Shown here in pieces: positions 44,502-54,601 of a DNA stretch of 64,000 nt. Source of the DNA: Stenotrophomonas sp. Ste86 (GTDB taxonomy: Bacteria; Pseudomonadota; Gammaproteobacteria; Xanthomonadales; Xanthomonadaceae); the NCBI RefSeq assembly GCF_024519465.1, contig NZ_JALJRW010000005.1:67319-131318 (forward strand), read 5' to 3'. The notes under the pieces are model-generated. The model searched no databases, had not been told where the DNA came from, and worked only from the letters and a program-made list of their open reading frames with translations. Position 1 is the stretch's first letter. The number at the start of each line of letters is the position of its first letter. The translations under genes and the position numbers were made by a program.

Positions 44502-45451
44502 GCGAACTCGCTGGCAATGGAAGGAGAATCGGGCAGCCCGGCGGCGCTGAACAGCCGGCGCCGGGTCAGCGGGCCGAACCGCAGCGCATCGCACAGGCCC
44601 TGCAGCATCTGCGGGTCGGCGCTGCCGCGGCGGAAATCGGCATCGGCGCAGTCGAGCGGGGCATCCAGCGCGATGGTGGTCAGCTGGCGCCACAGCAGCG
44701 CGTGCTCGCGCTGTTCGCGCAGGCGCACGGCCATCTGCGCCGCGCCACGCAGGCGCAGGAACGGCACTTCGTCCAGCCGCTCGTACAGTGTGTCCAAGCT
44801 GCCGAAATGGGCCAGCAGTACCGCAGCCGACTTGGCGCCGACGCCGGTCACGCCGGGGATGTTGTCCACGGCATCACCGCACAGCGCCAGGTAATCGGCC
44901 ATCTGGTGCGCGTGCACGCCGTGGCGGGCCTTGACCCCGGCCATGCCCCAGCGCTGGTTGCGTGCGTAGTCCCACTGTTCGTCATGTTCGAACAGCAGCT
45001 GCGACAGGTCCTTGTCGGCGGAGATGATCACCCCGCGCATGCCGGCGTCGCGGCGCGCATGCAGGGCACTGCCGATCAGGTCGTCTGCCTCGTATTCGTG
45101 GTGGCCCAGTACGGCCAGGCCGAGCGCGGCGCACAGTGCCTTGCAGTGCGCGAACTGGCGGCGCAGGGCGTCCGGGGCCGGGTCGCGGTTGGCCTTGTAG
45201 GCGGTATACAGACGGTGCCGGAAACAGCTGTCCAGCGCCTCGTCGAAGGCGATGGCGATATGCTGCGGCCGCTCGCGTTCGAGCAGGTCCAGCAGGAAGC
45301 GCGCGAAACCATGCACCGCGTTGGTCGGCCAGCCCTGCTGGTCCTGGAACTCGTCGGGCATCGAATGCCAGGCGCGGAACACGTACAGGCTGGCATCGAC
45401 CAGGTACAGCGGTGGCCGCGCAACGACGGCCGCAGGGGCAAGTGTGGACAC
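44498..45451 (-). CDS. 5'-3' exonuclease of the Pol I N-terminal/ExoIX type
   Basis: 317 residues. It has the N-terminal PIN-like metal site LYLVDASLYVFRAWHSMP (about 14-31), FDEALDSCFRH, EADDLIGS (about 120) and SADKDLSQLL, then a helix-hairpin-helix GDAVDNIPGVTGVGAKSA (about 194-211). It is a stand-alone flap nuclease domain. GTG 45451 is the start, 1 bp after the nitroreductase stop; no ATG is suitable. The NUDIX gene overlaps its end. Confidence 0.88.
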   Translation of the reverse strand: MSTLAPAAVVARPPLYLVDASLYVFRAWHSMPDEFQDQQGWPTNAVHGFARFLLDLLERERPQHIAIAFDEALDSCFRHRLYTAYKANRDPAPDALRRQFAHCKALCAALGLAVLGHHEYEADDLIGSALHARRDAGMRGVIISADKDLSQLLFEHDEQWDYARNQRWGMAGVKARHGVHAHQMADYLALCGDAVDNIPGVTGVGAKSAAVLLAHFGSLDTLYERLDEVPFLRLRGAAQMAVRLREQREHALLWRQLTTIALDAPLDCADADFRRGSADPQMLQGLCDALRFGPLTRRRLFSAAGLPDSPSIASEFA

Positions 45452-45452
45452 C

Positions 45453-46028
45453 TCAGCCCACCCAGTCCTGCAGCAGCGCGGCCGGATCGGGGCGTTCGCG
45501 CTCCGGCGGCAGCAGCTTGGGGGTGCCGATATGGATGAAGCCGGCGATGCGCTCACCCTCGGCCAGGCCCAGGTGGGCGTGCACCGCCGGGTCGAAGGCC
45601 ATCCATGCCGTCAGCCACTGCGCGCCGAAGCCCAGCGCCTGCGCGGCCTGCATCAGCGCAAAGCACACGCAACCGACGGTCATCAGCTGCTCCTGCTCGG
45701 GCACCTTGGGGTTGGGGCGGGGCTGGGCGATCACGGTGATGATCAGCGGGGCATGCGAAAAGCGCATCCGGTCCTTTTCGACCTGGGCATCGGAGGCCTG
45801 CGGGTCGCGGGCGCGGCTGCGCTCGGCCAGGAACGCCCCCAGACTGTGACGCGCGTCGCCGGCGATCTTCAGGAAACGGTAGGGCACCATCTTGCCGTGA
45901 TCGGGCACGCGCACCGCCGAGGCCAGCATGCGCAGCAGCATCTCCGGCTCCGGCCCGGGCGCGCCCAGTTGCAGGGCCGGCACCGATCGGCGGGCGTCCA
46001 GGGCTTGCAGCGCAGGGGAGTCGGGCAT
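45453..46028 (-). CDS. Nitroreductase-family oxidoreductase
   Basis: A 191-residue FMN-binding nitroreductase, YdjA-like by length. It has RRSVPALQLGAPGP near 13, VPDHGKMVPYRFLKI (about 41-55) and QALGFGAQWLTAW in the C-terminal half. It likely reduces nitro compounds or quinones with NAD(P)H. ATG 46028 begins MPDSPAL; the open frame runs further but into the divergent control region. It heads a four-gene minus-strand unit. Confidence 0.87.
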   Translation of the reverse strand: MPDSPALQALDARRSVPALQLGAPGPEPEMLLRMLASAVRVPDHGKMVPYRFLKIAGDARHSLGAFLAERSRARDPQASDAQVEKDRMRFSHAPLIITVIAQPRPNPKVPEQEQLMTVGCVCFALMQAAQALGFGAQWLTAWMAFDPAVHAHLGLAEGERIAGFIHIGTPKLLPPERERPDPAALLQDWVG

Positions 46029-46118
46029 GATTTCTCGATCAGATGGGCGGTGTGCCCAGTATAGTCGCGGCAGTTTGTGACGCGGCCTTGGGCCTTCTCT
46101 GATCGATTTGCGACGAAG

Positions 46119-46134
46119 CGTGATGAACATCACT
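46119..46134. promoter_or_regulatory. CRP/Clp-like site in the nitroreductase/DUF1631 divergent region
   Basis: CGTGA-TGAACA-TCACT keeps GTGA-N6-TCAC of the CRP consensus. It is about 90 bp from the nitroreductase start and 224 bp from the DUF1631 start. The rest of the 329-bp gap (46029-46357) shows no gene; GGTCGGCCGACC near 46258 is a second palindrome. Confidence 0.45.
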
Positions 46135-46357
46135 TAATGAGTGGCATTCCTTCACATGGCTGTACTCGCTTCCCGTCGGCGCTGGCCGTACGATACAAGG
46201 CCTGCCGGCACCCGGTCATGAGGTTCAACGTGCGGACTGTTTCACCGTCCCTGACCGGTCGGCCGACCTGCCATCCGGATGCAGGTGCCTGGGGGGCACC
46301 GGTATCCATCGTTTCCATGCTGCATTCTGTGCCTGCGAGGGTGGGGAGCCTTTTCGC

Positions 46358-48667
46358 ATGATCGCCACGCCCAATGCATTGGGGCAGCCGGGTCGCGACC
46401 CGGCGCTGTTGAAGCAGGCCCGCGAGGCAGTGCTGCCCGCGTTGACCGAGTCGTTCGCGACCGTGCTGGCCCGTTTCGACGACGTGTTGTTCGACCGTGC
46501 CGGCACCGCTGGCACGTCGCAGCTGCTGTTCCTGGACGGGATGCGCGAACTGCGCCGCCGCCGCGAGGACATCGTGCGCGGGTTCCGTGGCCACCTGGAC
46601 GAGGCCTGGGATGCGCTTGATCGTGGCCAGCCGGCCTCGGCCGAGGCGACCCTGGCCGGACAGATCGAAGATGGGCTGAGCCTGGTGCCCGAACACGTGC
46701 TGGAGTCGCGGTTGGCGGTGCGCAATTTCGCCACCGTGCTGCTGCGCGACTGGAAGCCGGTGCTGGGACGGCTGGATCGCCGCCTGGGCTGGATCGCCGG
46801 TGGCCTGGACATCAATCCCGACAGCAACCCGATCAGCCCCGAGCATATCGGCGTAGCCATCCATGAGGCGTTTGCCGACTGCGAGCTGGCCCCGGAAGTG
46901 CGGCTGGTGCTGATCAAGCTGTGCGAACGCGACCTGCACGCCACGATCGGCAAGCGTTATGAAGCGCTGGACGAGCTGCTGGCCGCCGCCGGGGTCATGC
47001 CGCAGATGTCGACCCCGCGCCGTCCTGCCGCACGCGCGCCAGCGCCGCGCCATGAACTGGACGAACTGGTCGATGCGCTGGATGCCGAATCGCTGGCCGG
47101 CAATGACGATGCGGCGGCGCCTGCCTGGGCGCAACGCTTCGCCGATCGCTGGGCCGAAAGCCGCGGCCGCATGCAGTCCGCGCAGGCCGGCCCGGCGCCG
47201 GGCCCCGCCGGCGAAGGCATGAGCAACAACCAGGGCATGCTGCTCGAAGCCCTGCACGAACTGCTGCAACAGACCCGCCACGTGCGCGAGGACGCCACCT
47301 CGGCGGCCAGCGTCGCCGTGGGCCAGCAGCGTCCGCTCAGCCAGCGCGAAATGATGTCGGTGCTGTCGCTGCTGCAGGCCACCCCGAGCGCGACCCTGCG
47401 CGCGGCGATCGGCGAAGACGGTGAATCGCTGGCCCAGCGGTTGAAGAGCGAAGTGCTGTCCGGTGCCACCCGCCTGGGCGTGGATCCGTCGCAGGCGCGG
47501 CTGGATCCGCAGGACGAGGATGCGATCGATCTGGTCGGCATGCTGTTCGATGTGATGCTGGACGAACGCGACCTGGAGGGCCGCTCGCGCGAGCTGATCG
47601 GCCGGTTGGTGGTGCCGTTCGTCAAGGTGGCCATGCTCGACCGACGCATGTTCGTGCAGAAGACCCATCCGGCGCGCAAGCTGCTCAACTCGCTGGCCGA
47701 GGCCTGCGAAGGCAACACCGGCGAAAGCCAGGCCGAGCGCGTGCTGATGGGCAAGGTCGAGGAGATCATCGAGCGCCTGGTGGCCGAGTTCAATGAGAAC
47801 CTGGCGATCTTCCTGACCCTGGAAGAAGAATTCCGCGATTTCCTCGCCCAACACCGGCGCCGGATCGAGATCGCCGAGCGCCGCGCCGCTGAAACCCAGC
47901 GCGGCCAGGAAAAGCTGGAGATGGCGCGCAGCCGTTCGGCCGCCGAGCTGGACCGGCGCATCGCCGATGCGACGCTGCCACAGGCCATCGGCGAATTCCT
48001 GCGTCAGCCGTGGCAGCACCACCTGACCCTGAGCGTGCTGCGCGAGGGCGAAGACGGCGCATCGGTCGGTGAGGCGCTGGCACTGGCTGACGGCTTGCTG
48101 GAAGAAGTGGCCGAGGCGCGCCGGCAGATTGTCGGCAAGCCTTGGCTGCAGGCCTGGCACGCGTCGCTGCGCAAGGTGTTTGCCAGTGTCGGCGTGCATG
48201 CCGATGCGGCCACCGGCGCGATCGATGCGCTGCACGACACCCTGCAGGGCATCGCCGAATCGCGCCCGGAACTGGAGCGCGCGCTGCCCGAATTGCCGCA
48301 GGTGGCGTTGCCCACCCCGCCGGTGCAGGAAACCGCTGCCGTCGAGCTGGGCAGCAAGGTGGACGTCAGCGATTTCGACAACGCCGATGCGGACCGTTTC
48401 CGCGGCCTGGAGATCGGCACGTGGCTGGACTTCGTGGACAAGGACGGCAAGGTGCAGGCCGGCAAGCTGTCCTGGGTGAGTCCGATTTCCTCGCGCCTGC
48501 TGTTCGTCAATCGTCGTGGCGTGCGCTTCTGCGTGGCCTCGCCGGAAGAACTTGCGGTGATGGTGCGGCTGGGCCGCCTGCGCGCGCATATCGACGATGG
48601 TGCCTTCGACAGCGCCATGCAGGGTGTGATCGACCGGCTGGACAACAAGAACGCCACCGTGCATTGA
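46358..48667 (+). CDS. DUF1631-family protein
   Basis: A large (769-residue) cytoplasmic, mostly helical protein. The DUF1631 core has an N-terminal region starting LLKQAREAVLPALTESFATVL, a flexible Ala/Pro-rich linker (about 220-290) and long helices with IEIAERRAAETQRGQEK near 500. The C-terminal stretch (about 680-740) has WLDFVDKDGKVQAGKLSWVS and RLLFVNRRGVRF, a beta-barrel-like pattern seen in PilZ-related domains. Family members were long misannotated as thymidine phosphorylase; the function is unknown. GGGGAG precedes the ATG. Confidence 0.88.
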   Translation: MIATPNALGQPGRDPALLKQAREAVLPALTESFATVLARFDDVLFDRAGTAGTSQLLFLDGMRELRRRREDIVRGFRGHLDEAWDALDRGQPASAEATLAGQIEDGLSLVPEHVLESRLAVRNFATVLLRDWKPVLGRLDRRLGWIAGGLDINPDSNPISPEHIGVAIHEAFADCELAPEVRLVLIKLCERDLHATIGKRYEALDELLAAAGVMPQMSTPRRPAARAPAPRHELDELVDALDAESLAGNDDAAAPAWAQRFADRWAESRGRMQSAQAGPAPGPAGEGMSNNQGMLLEALHELLQQTRHVREDATSAASVAVGQQRPLSQREMMSVLSLLQATPSATLRAAIGEDGESLAQRLKSEVLSGATRLGVDPSQARLDPQDEDAIDLVGMLFDVMLDERDLEGRSRELIGRLVVPFVKVAMLDRRMFVQKTHPARKLLNSLAEACEGNTGESQAERVLMGKVEEIIERLVAEFNENLAIFLTLEEEFRDFLAQHRRRIEIAERRAAETQRGQEKLEMARSRSAAELDRRIADATLPQAIGEFLRQPWQHHLTLSVLREGEDGASVGEALALADGLLEEVAEARRQIVGKPWLQAWHASLRKVFASVGVHADAATGAIDALHDTLQGIAESRPELERALPELPQVALPTPPVQETAAVELGSKVDVSDFDNADADRFRGLEIGTWLDFVDKDGKVQAGKLSWVSPISSRLLFVNRRGVRFCVASPEELAVMVRLGRLRAHIDDGAFDSAMQGVIDRLDNKNATVH

Positions 48668-48671
48668 GCCG

Positions 48672-48694
48672 GTAGCGCCGGGCCCTGCCCGGCG
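48672..48694. repeat. SMAG-type hairpin
   Basis: GTAG followed by CGCCGGG-CCCT-GCCCGGCG, 5 bp after the DUF1631 stop. A single unit. Confidence 0.75.
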
Positions 48695-48782
48695 GCAGTG
48701 CACCAGCGAGGTGGGGCGGCAGGCGTCCATGCCGCGATCAGGTTACGATCCCCCCACACTCTGCTGATCGTCGGGGACATGC

Positions 48783-49868
48783 ATGGCTGTCGATGTGCTG
48801 GTGGTACGGGAACGCGCGCCGGGCGAGCGACGCGTGGCGATGACGCCGGAGACGGCGCGCAAGCTGGCCGCCCTGGGCGCGACGGTGTGGTTCGAGCCCG
48901 CGGCCGGACAGGCGGCGGGTTTTCCTGATCAGGCCTATCTGGACGTCGGCGCGCAGTTGGCCGACGACGCGCGCCTGGCCGTGGCCGACATCGTGTTGTG
49001 CGTGCAGCCGCCGGACAACGCGCGGCTGGGCCAGCTCAAATCCGGCGCCAGCCTGGTCGGCATGCTGCATCCGCAGGCCAATGCCGAACGCGCCGGGTTG
49101 ATCCAGTCGCGGGGGCTGCAGGCCTTCCCGCTGGAACGCCTGCCGCGCACCACCCGAGCGCAATCAATGGACGTGCTCAGTTCGCAGGCCGGCATGGCCG
49201 GCTACAAGGCCACGCTGATCGCCGCGCAGCGCGCACCGCGCTTCTTCCCGATGCTGACCACTGCGGCCGGCACCATTCGTCCGTCGCGGGTGCTGGTCGT
49301 CGGTGCCGGCGTGGCCGGGCTGCAGGCGATCGCCACCGCGCGCCGGTTGGGCGCCCAGGTGGAGGGCTTCGATGTGCGGCCGGAGACCCGTGAGCAGATC
49401 GAATCGCTGGGTGGCAAGTTCCTCGACCTGGGCGTGAGCGCGGTCGGTGAGGGCGGTTACGCGCGGCCGCTGACCGAGGAGGAGCGCGCCGAGCAGCAGC
49501 GTCGTCTCGGCGAGCACCTGCGGCTGGTCGATGTGGTGATCTGCACCGCAGCGGTGCCCGGGCGCCCGGCGCCGAAGATCGTCACCACCGCGATGGTGCA
49601 GGGCATGAAGCCAGGCAGCGTGATCGTCGACCTGGCGGCCGAGACCGGCGGCAACTGCGAGGCAACCCGGCCCGGTGAGGTGGTGGATGTCGACGGGGTG
49701 ACCGTCGATGGGCCGCTCGACCTGGCCAGCCTCGGTGCGGTGCACGCCAGCGAGATGTATGCGCGCAACGTCTACAACTTCGTGGCGCTGTTCCTCAAGG
49801 ACGGGGCGATTGGTTTCGACTGGGACGACGAGCTGCTGGCCAAGACCCGCTGGATAGCCGGCGGCTGA
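48783..49868 (+). CDS. pntA: NAD(P) transhydrogenase subunit alpha, part 1 (soluble domain I)
   Basis: 361 residues. It has ERRVAMTPETARKLAALGA near 15, QAGMAGYKATL (about 135), the NAD(H) Rossmann motif VVGAGVAGLQAIATARRLG near 170, and AETGGNCEATRPG. It is only the soluble NAD-binding domain; the membrane part is a separate gene (51545-51853), so this is the three-subunit form of the enzyme. The subunit genes are 1.7 kb apart because a reverse-strand sigma-factor operon lies between them. Confidence 0.94.
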   Translation: MAVDVLVVRERAPGERRVAMTPETARKLAALGATVWFEPAAGQAAGFPDQAYLDVGAQLADDARLAVADIVLCVQPPDNARLGQLKSGASLVGMLHPQANAERAGLIQSRGLQAFPLERLPRTTRAQSMDVLSSQAGMAGYKATLIAAQRAPRFFPMLTTAAGTIRPSRVLVVGAGVAGLQAIATARRLGAQVEGFDVRPETREQIESLGGKFLDLGVSAVGEGGYARPLTEEERAEQQRRLGEHLRLVDVVICTAAVPGRPAPKIVTTAMVQGMKPGSVIVDLAAETGGNCEATRPGEVVDVDGVTVDGPLDLASLGAVHASEMYARNVYNFVALFLKDGAIGFDWDDELLAKTRWIAGG

Positions 49869-49876
49869 GGCGAACA

Positions 49877-50090
49877 GCAGCCACGCACGGCGTGGCTTTA
49901 CCCAGTCATCCCGCAACCCGGTAGAGCCACCCCATGGGTGACTGCCCGCGATGCCAGACCAAAAAGCAGCCCCGCACGGCGTGGCTCCACCCAGCCATCC
50001 CGCAACCCGGTAGAGCCACCCCATGGGTGGCTGCCCGCGATGCCAGACCAAAAAGTAGCCCCGCACGGCGTGGCTCCACCCGAGACGCGC
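49877..50090. repeat. 89-bp tandem repeat (about 2.3 units) with GTAG hairpins
   Basis: GCACGGCGTGGCT recurs at 49885, 49974 and 50063 (period 89). Each full unit holds a GTAG hairpin, GTAGAGCCACCCCATGGGTG, and GCCCGCGATGCCAGACCAAA. 89 is not a multiple of three, so the repeated peptides in the open frames are not a gene. It lies between convergent pntA and the DUF3106 gene. Confidence 0.9.
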
Positions 50091-50092
50091 CC

Positions 50093-50518
50093 TCAGCGCT
50101 TCGGCGGCGGCGCGTCTTTGACCGGATTGGCCTTGAGCCACTCCTGGCGCTGCTCGGGGGTCATCTTCGACCAGCGTTCGCGCAGGTCGTCGCGCTGGGC
50201 CGGGCTCAGCTCGCGCATCTGCGCGAACAGCGCACGGGCCTGCTCGCGCTGTTCCGGATTCATGTTCTCGAAGCGGTGCCGACCGCGCCGGGCCAGCTCG
50301 CGCTGCTCGGGGGTCATGCTTTGCCAGCGCTGGCCGTGCTGCAGCATGCGCTCGCGCTGTGGCGGCGATGCATCGTTCCAGCGGTCGCGGACCGGCGCGA
50401 TCAGCGCCTCGCGTTGCTGCGGGGTCAGCCGCTCCCAGTCGGGCAGGGTCGGGCTCTGCGCCCCGGCCGCCGCGCTCGCGCACAGCAGCAGCAACGCCAG
50501 GATCAGTCGCGGTGTCAT
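50093..50518 (-). CDS. DUF3106 exported protein
   Basis: 141 residues. It has a signal peptide (1-20), then repeated short motifs W..LTPQQRE, W..MTPEQRE, MNPEQRE and MTPEQRQEW, each giving an amphipathic helix, and ends in a Pro/Lys tail. It is a small periplasmic DUF3106 protein. It is last in a sigma/anti-sigma/DUF3106 unit on the minus strand, 2 bp after the anti-sigma gene, which suggests it is a partner or target of that system. The Spy/CpxP/RcnB-like LTPEQ repeats suggest metal or envelope-stress sensing, but this is inference. Confidence 0.82.
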   Translation of the reverse strand: MTPRLILALLLLCASAAAGAQSPTLPDWERLTPQQREALIAPVRDRWNDASPPQRERMLQHGQRWQSMTPEQRELARRGRHRFENMNPEQREQARALFAQMRELSPAQRDDLRERWSKMTPEQRQEWLKANPVKDAPPPKR

Positions 50519-50520
50519 GT

Positions 50521-50856
50521 TCACTCCATTGCCAGGTCGGTCGTGCCCAGCCACACGTACAGGTCGGGATTCTCGTCGAGCACATCGCTGCTGTCATCCA
50601 CCGTGCTCGTCACCGGCGGTGCGGCCGGTGTGGTTGGCGGGTTGACGGTGAAACTGTAGCCCAGCGCCAGCGCAGCCACGGCCGAGCAGGCAGTAGCCAT
50701 CCACCAGCCATGCACGCGCCCACGCCGTGGCGCAGCGGCCTGGCGGTCGCGGCGCAGCCGCGCCAGCGTGGCCGGCGACAGCTGCTGCAGGGCCTGCGCA
50801 TGCAACGCGCGCAGGGTGGTGTCATCGAGGACGGGTGGGGTGATGGGGCGGCTCAC
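50521..50856 (-). CDS. Putative anti-sigma factor (single-pass membrane protein)
   Basis: 111 residues. It has a cytoplasmic helical part (about 1-48), a single membrane segment (about 50-68) and a short acidic periplasmic tail ending near LYVWLGTTDLAME. The GTG start overlaps the sigma gene stop (GTGA), the usual layout of sigma/anti-sigma pairs. It has no zinc (HxxxCxxC) motif, so it is not a standard ZAS-type anti-sigma factor; the role is inferred from position and topology. Confidence 0.72.
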   Translation of the reverse strand: MSRPITPPVLDDTTLRALHAQALQQLSPATLARLRRDRQAAAPRRGRVHGWWMATACSAVAALALGYSFTVNPPTTPAAPPVTSTVDDSSDVLDENPDLYVWLGTTDLAME

Positions 50857-51410
50857 AGTTCGATCTCCAGGTGCTGCTGCAGCGCCTGCCGGGCGCGCGA
50901 AAGATGGGTTTTGACCGCGCCTTCGCTGCAGCCCATGGCCTTGGCGGTGGTGGCGCCGTCCAGCTGTTGCAGTACGCGAAGGGTGAAGGCCTCGCGCTGG
51001 CGCGCAGGCAGTTCGCGCAGTGCCGCCACCAGCCGCGCGTACTGCTGGTGCTGCTCGTGGGCCTGCGCGGGGCCGGGCGCCGAATCGGCCCAATCGATGT
51101 CATGGTCGCCGCCTTCCTCGTCGCTGCTGCGCCAGAAGCGCAGGCGGAAGCCGCGTCGGCGCTGCAGGTCCACCACGCGTCGGCGCAGGATGCTCCAGAA
51201 CAGCGGCGCCCACTCGGCGGCCGGCTTGTCCTGGTAGGACAACATGCGCAGCATCGCGTCCTGCACCGCATCCAACGCATCGTCGCGCTGGTGCAGGCCA
51301 GCCTCGGCGAAACGGAACGCGCGCGGGCCGATCCCGGCCAGGAACGCATCCAGCGACACCGGCAGCGCGGCGTCGGCCTGGTCGGGCAGTGTCTGCAAGG
51401 TAGGGCTCAC
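50853..51410 (-). CDS. ECF-type RNA polymerase sigma factor
   Basis: 185 residues. Region 2 (about 20-90) has DALDAVQDAMLRMLSY and region 4 (about 125-180) has LPARQREAFTLRVLQQLDG and CSEGAVKTHLSRARQAL, a helix-turn-helix for the -35. The GTG start at 51410 is chosen; GTG 51416 is close. The operon (sigma, anti-sigma, DUF3106) is divergent from the second pnt gene cluster and may direct its own transcription. Confidence 0.88.
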   Translation of the reverse strand: MSPTLQTLPDQADAALPVSLDAFLAGIGPRAFRFAEAGLHQRDDALDAVQDAMLRMLSYQDKPAAEWAPLFWSILRRRVVDLQRRRGFRLRFWRSSDEEGGDHDIDWADSAPGPAQAHEQHQQYARLVAALRELPARQREAFTLRVLQQLDGATTAKAMGCSEGAVKTHLSRARQALQQHLEIEL

Positions 51411-51544
51411 CAGCACAGGGTAGCGCTCGCGCAGGGGGATACCGTGAGAACGCCCCAGCGCCCGATCGGTTGACCGGCCTGCAGATCGGTTCAGCGCATG
51501 GTTATGATGGGGGGACGGGAAGACCGCCTGGGAGACAGACTGCA

Positions 51545-51849
51545 ATGAGCGACGGGTTCGTGGCGTTGTACATCTTCATGCTGGCCGCGATTGCCGGCCA
51601 CGTGATCATTTCGCGGGTGCCGGTGATCCTGCACACCCCTTTGATGTCCGGGTCCAACTTCATCCACGGCATCGTACTGATCGGCGCGATGGTCGTGCTG
51701 GGCCATGCGCAGACGCCGCTGGAGAAGATCATCGGTTTCATCGCGGTGGTCCTGGGCGCAGGCAATGCGGCCGGTGGCTACGTGGTGACCGAACGCATGC
51801 TGGACATGTTCAAGCCCAGCGCCAAGCGCGACGCCGGGGAGAAGGCGCC

Positions 51850-51853
<4 letters not shown>
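51545..51853 (+). CDS. NAD(P) transhydrogenase subunit alpha, part 2 (membrane domain)
   Basis: 102 residues with about three membrane helices (VALYIFMLAAIAGHVII, NFIHGIVLIGAMVVLG, IIGFIAVVLGAGNAAGGYVV). HTPLMSGSNFIHGI is a hallmark of the PntAB membrane part. It forms the proton channel with PntB. ATG 51545 starts MSDGFV. The stop overlaps the pntB start (TTG at 51850). It is separated from pntA by the sigma operon. Confidence 0.92.
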
Positions 51854-53304
<1,451 letters not shown>

Positions 53305-53315
53305 AGCAACATCGC

Positions 53316-53408
53316 GTAGTGCCGGCCGCTGGCCGGCTCCCACGATGCGTGAATACCAACGCGTTTCCGTCCAGACGTCAGGAAGAGCCGGCCAGCGGCC
53401 GGCACTAC
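53316..53408. repeat. SMAG hairpin pair
   Basis: GTAGTGCCGGCCGCTGGCCG (from 53316) and the inverted GAGCCGGCCAGCGGCCGGCA ending in CTAC (53385-53408). They lie between convergent pntB and a membrane-protein gene. Confidence 0.82.
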
Positions 53409-53451
53409 CGATGCATGCAAGGCATGCGGCGACAGCGCGCATGCAGGGCGG

Positions 53452-53871
53452 CTACTTCGCCACCCACCACCCAACCACCAGGGCCACGCCCAGCCACAGC
53501 CATTCGGCTGCGCCATTGGCCAGGCCGAGCAGGGTCCAGGCCATGAACGGGCCCATCCGCAACGCTGAATCCCACGGATTGAGCCCCATCGAGCCACCCA
53601 GGTAGGCCGAGGCGATGCCCCAGTTGGCTGCCAGCGCCACCAGCACGGTGGCCAGCAGAGTCACCGCCACGCGGGCCCGGCCAGCACCAAAGGTGCCCAG
53701 GCGCAGCATGAAGGCGATATCCAAGGCCGCCAGCACGGCCATCCAGCCAGCCTGGCGGCCGCTGAGCAGGGCGATGAACAACCAGGCCAACGTGGCCGTG
53801 ACAACACCAAGCAGCAACATCGGGGGCCAGAGCCAGTGGCGGCTCCGGACAGGCACGGACGTGGGCGACAT
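53452..53871 (-). CDS. Small integral membrane protein, unknown family
   Basis: 139 residues with four predicted membrane helices (LWPPMLLLGVVTATLAWLF, WMAVLAALDIAFML, VAVTLLATVLVALAANW, FMAWTLLGLANGAAEWLWLG). No family recognised. AGGAAG lies 5-10 nt before ATG 53871. It is divergent from sufT. The longer open frame upstream overlaps sufT and is not coding. Confidence 0.72.
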   Translation of the reverse strand: MSPTSVPVRSRHWLWPPMLLLGVVTATLAWLFIALLSGRQAGWMAVLAALDIAFMLRLGTFGAGRARVAVTLLATVLVALAANWGIASAYLGGSMGLNPWDSALRMGPFMAWTLLGLANGAAEWLWLGVALVVGWWVAK

Positions 53872-53989
53872 GCAATCTTCCTGTAAGTGCCCACAGGATA
53901 CCGGCTTGCGGGGTGACCGGCGCGTGGGCGGCCACTGGGCTAAAATGGTCGCCTTGCGGGAATTGGCCGCGACCCCCATATCGATCCAC

Positions 53990-54541
53990 ATGTATTCCCG
54001 TAGCAGTGAACCTGTCCACTTCGAACGCGACTGCGAGGCCGTCATGGTCCCGCAGGGCGAAACGGTCACGCTGCCCGCCGGCAGCTATGGCTACATCACC
54101 CAGGCCCTGGGTGGGAGCTATACCGTGTTTGTCGAAGGCAATCTGTTCCGCATTGCCGGCAAGGATGGCGATGCCATCGGCAAGGAAGCGCCCCCGGCGC
54201 TGGAACTGCCCGCCGATGCCTCCGACGAGGAAGTCGAAAAACTGGTGTGGCAGCAGCTGCGCACCTGCTTCGACCCGGAGATTCCGTTCAACATCGTCGA
54301 CCTGGGCCTGGTCTATGAAGTGGACCTCAAGCACCTGGACGATGGCCAGCGCGAGGTCGACATCAAGATGACCCTCACCGCGCCCGGCTGTGGCATGGGC
54401 GAGATCCTGGTGGACGATGTGCGCAGCAAGCTGGAAATGATTCCGACGGTGGCCGAGGCCGACGTCGAGCTGGTGTTCGACCCGCCGTGGGGCCGTCACA
54501 TGATGTCCGAGGCCGCCCGGCTCGAAACCGGCATGCTGTAA
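53990..54541 (+). CDS. sufT: Fe-S cluster assembly factor SufT
   Basis: 183 residues. It has a SufT N-terminal segment (RSSEPVHFERDCEAVMVPQG) and a C-terminal MIP18/DUF59 domain (about 80-175) with CFDPEIPFNIVDLGLVYE and LTAPGCGMGEIL, including the conserved Cys. It helps deliver Fe-S clusters to targets. ATG 53990 is preferred to ATG 53945 because TAAAAT at 53941-53946 is a good -10 that would place the transcript start between them. ilvE follows 60 bp later. Confidence 0.9.
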   Translation: MYSRSSEPVHFERDCEAVMVPQGETVTLPAGSYGYITQALGGSYTVFVEGNLFRIAGKDGDAIGKEAPPALELPADASDEEVEKLVWQQLRTCFDPEIPFNIVDLGLVYEVDLKHLDDGQREVDIKMTLTAPGCGMGEILVDDVRSKLEMIPTVAEADVELVFDPPWGRHMMSEAARLETGML

Positions 54542-54601
54542 CCGCCTGCCGCCGCGCCTGCGGTGGAAGGCGTTCCCCGTAACCAGAACAGGAAATATCC
54601 G

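Noticed and set aside
46029..46357. Possible c-di-GMP or other riboswitch before the DUF1631 gene
   Set aside because: No recognisable aptamer core; only a short palindrome and the CRP-like dyad could be supported.
46130..48730. An 866-codon open frame opposite the DUF1631 gene
   Set aside because: Mirror of a real gene in a GC-rich genome; the + strand frame has a ribosome site and family features.
49164..50597. A 477-codon minus-strand frame with repeated tryptophan-rich peptides
   Set aside because: It covers the 89-bp repeat array and is antisense to pntA; 89 is not a multiple of three and the repeat explains the pattern.
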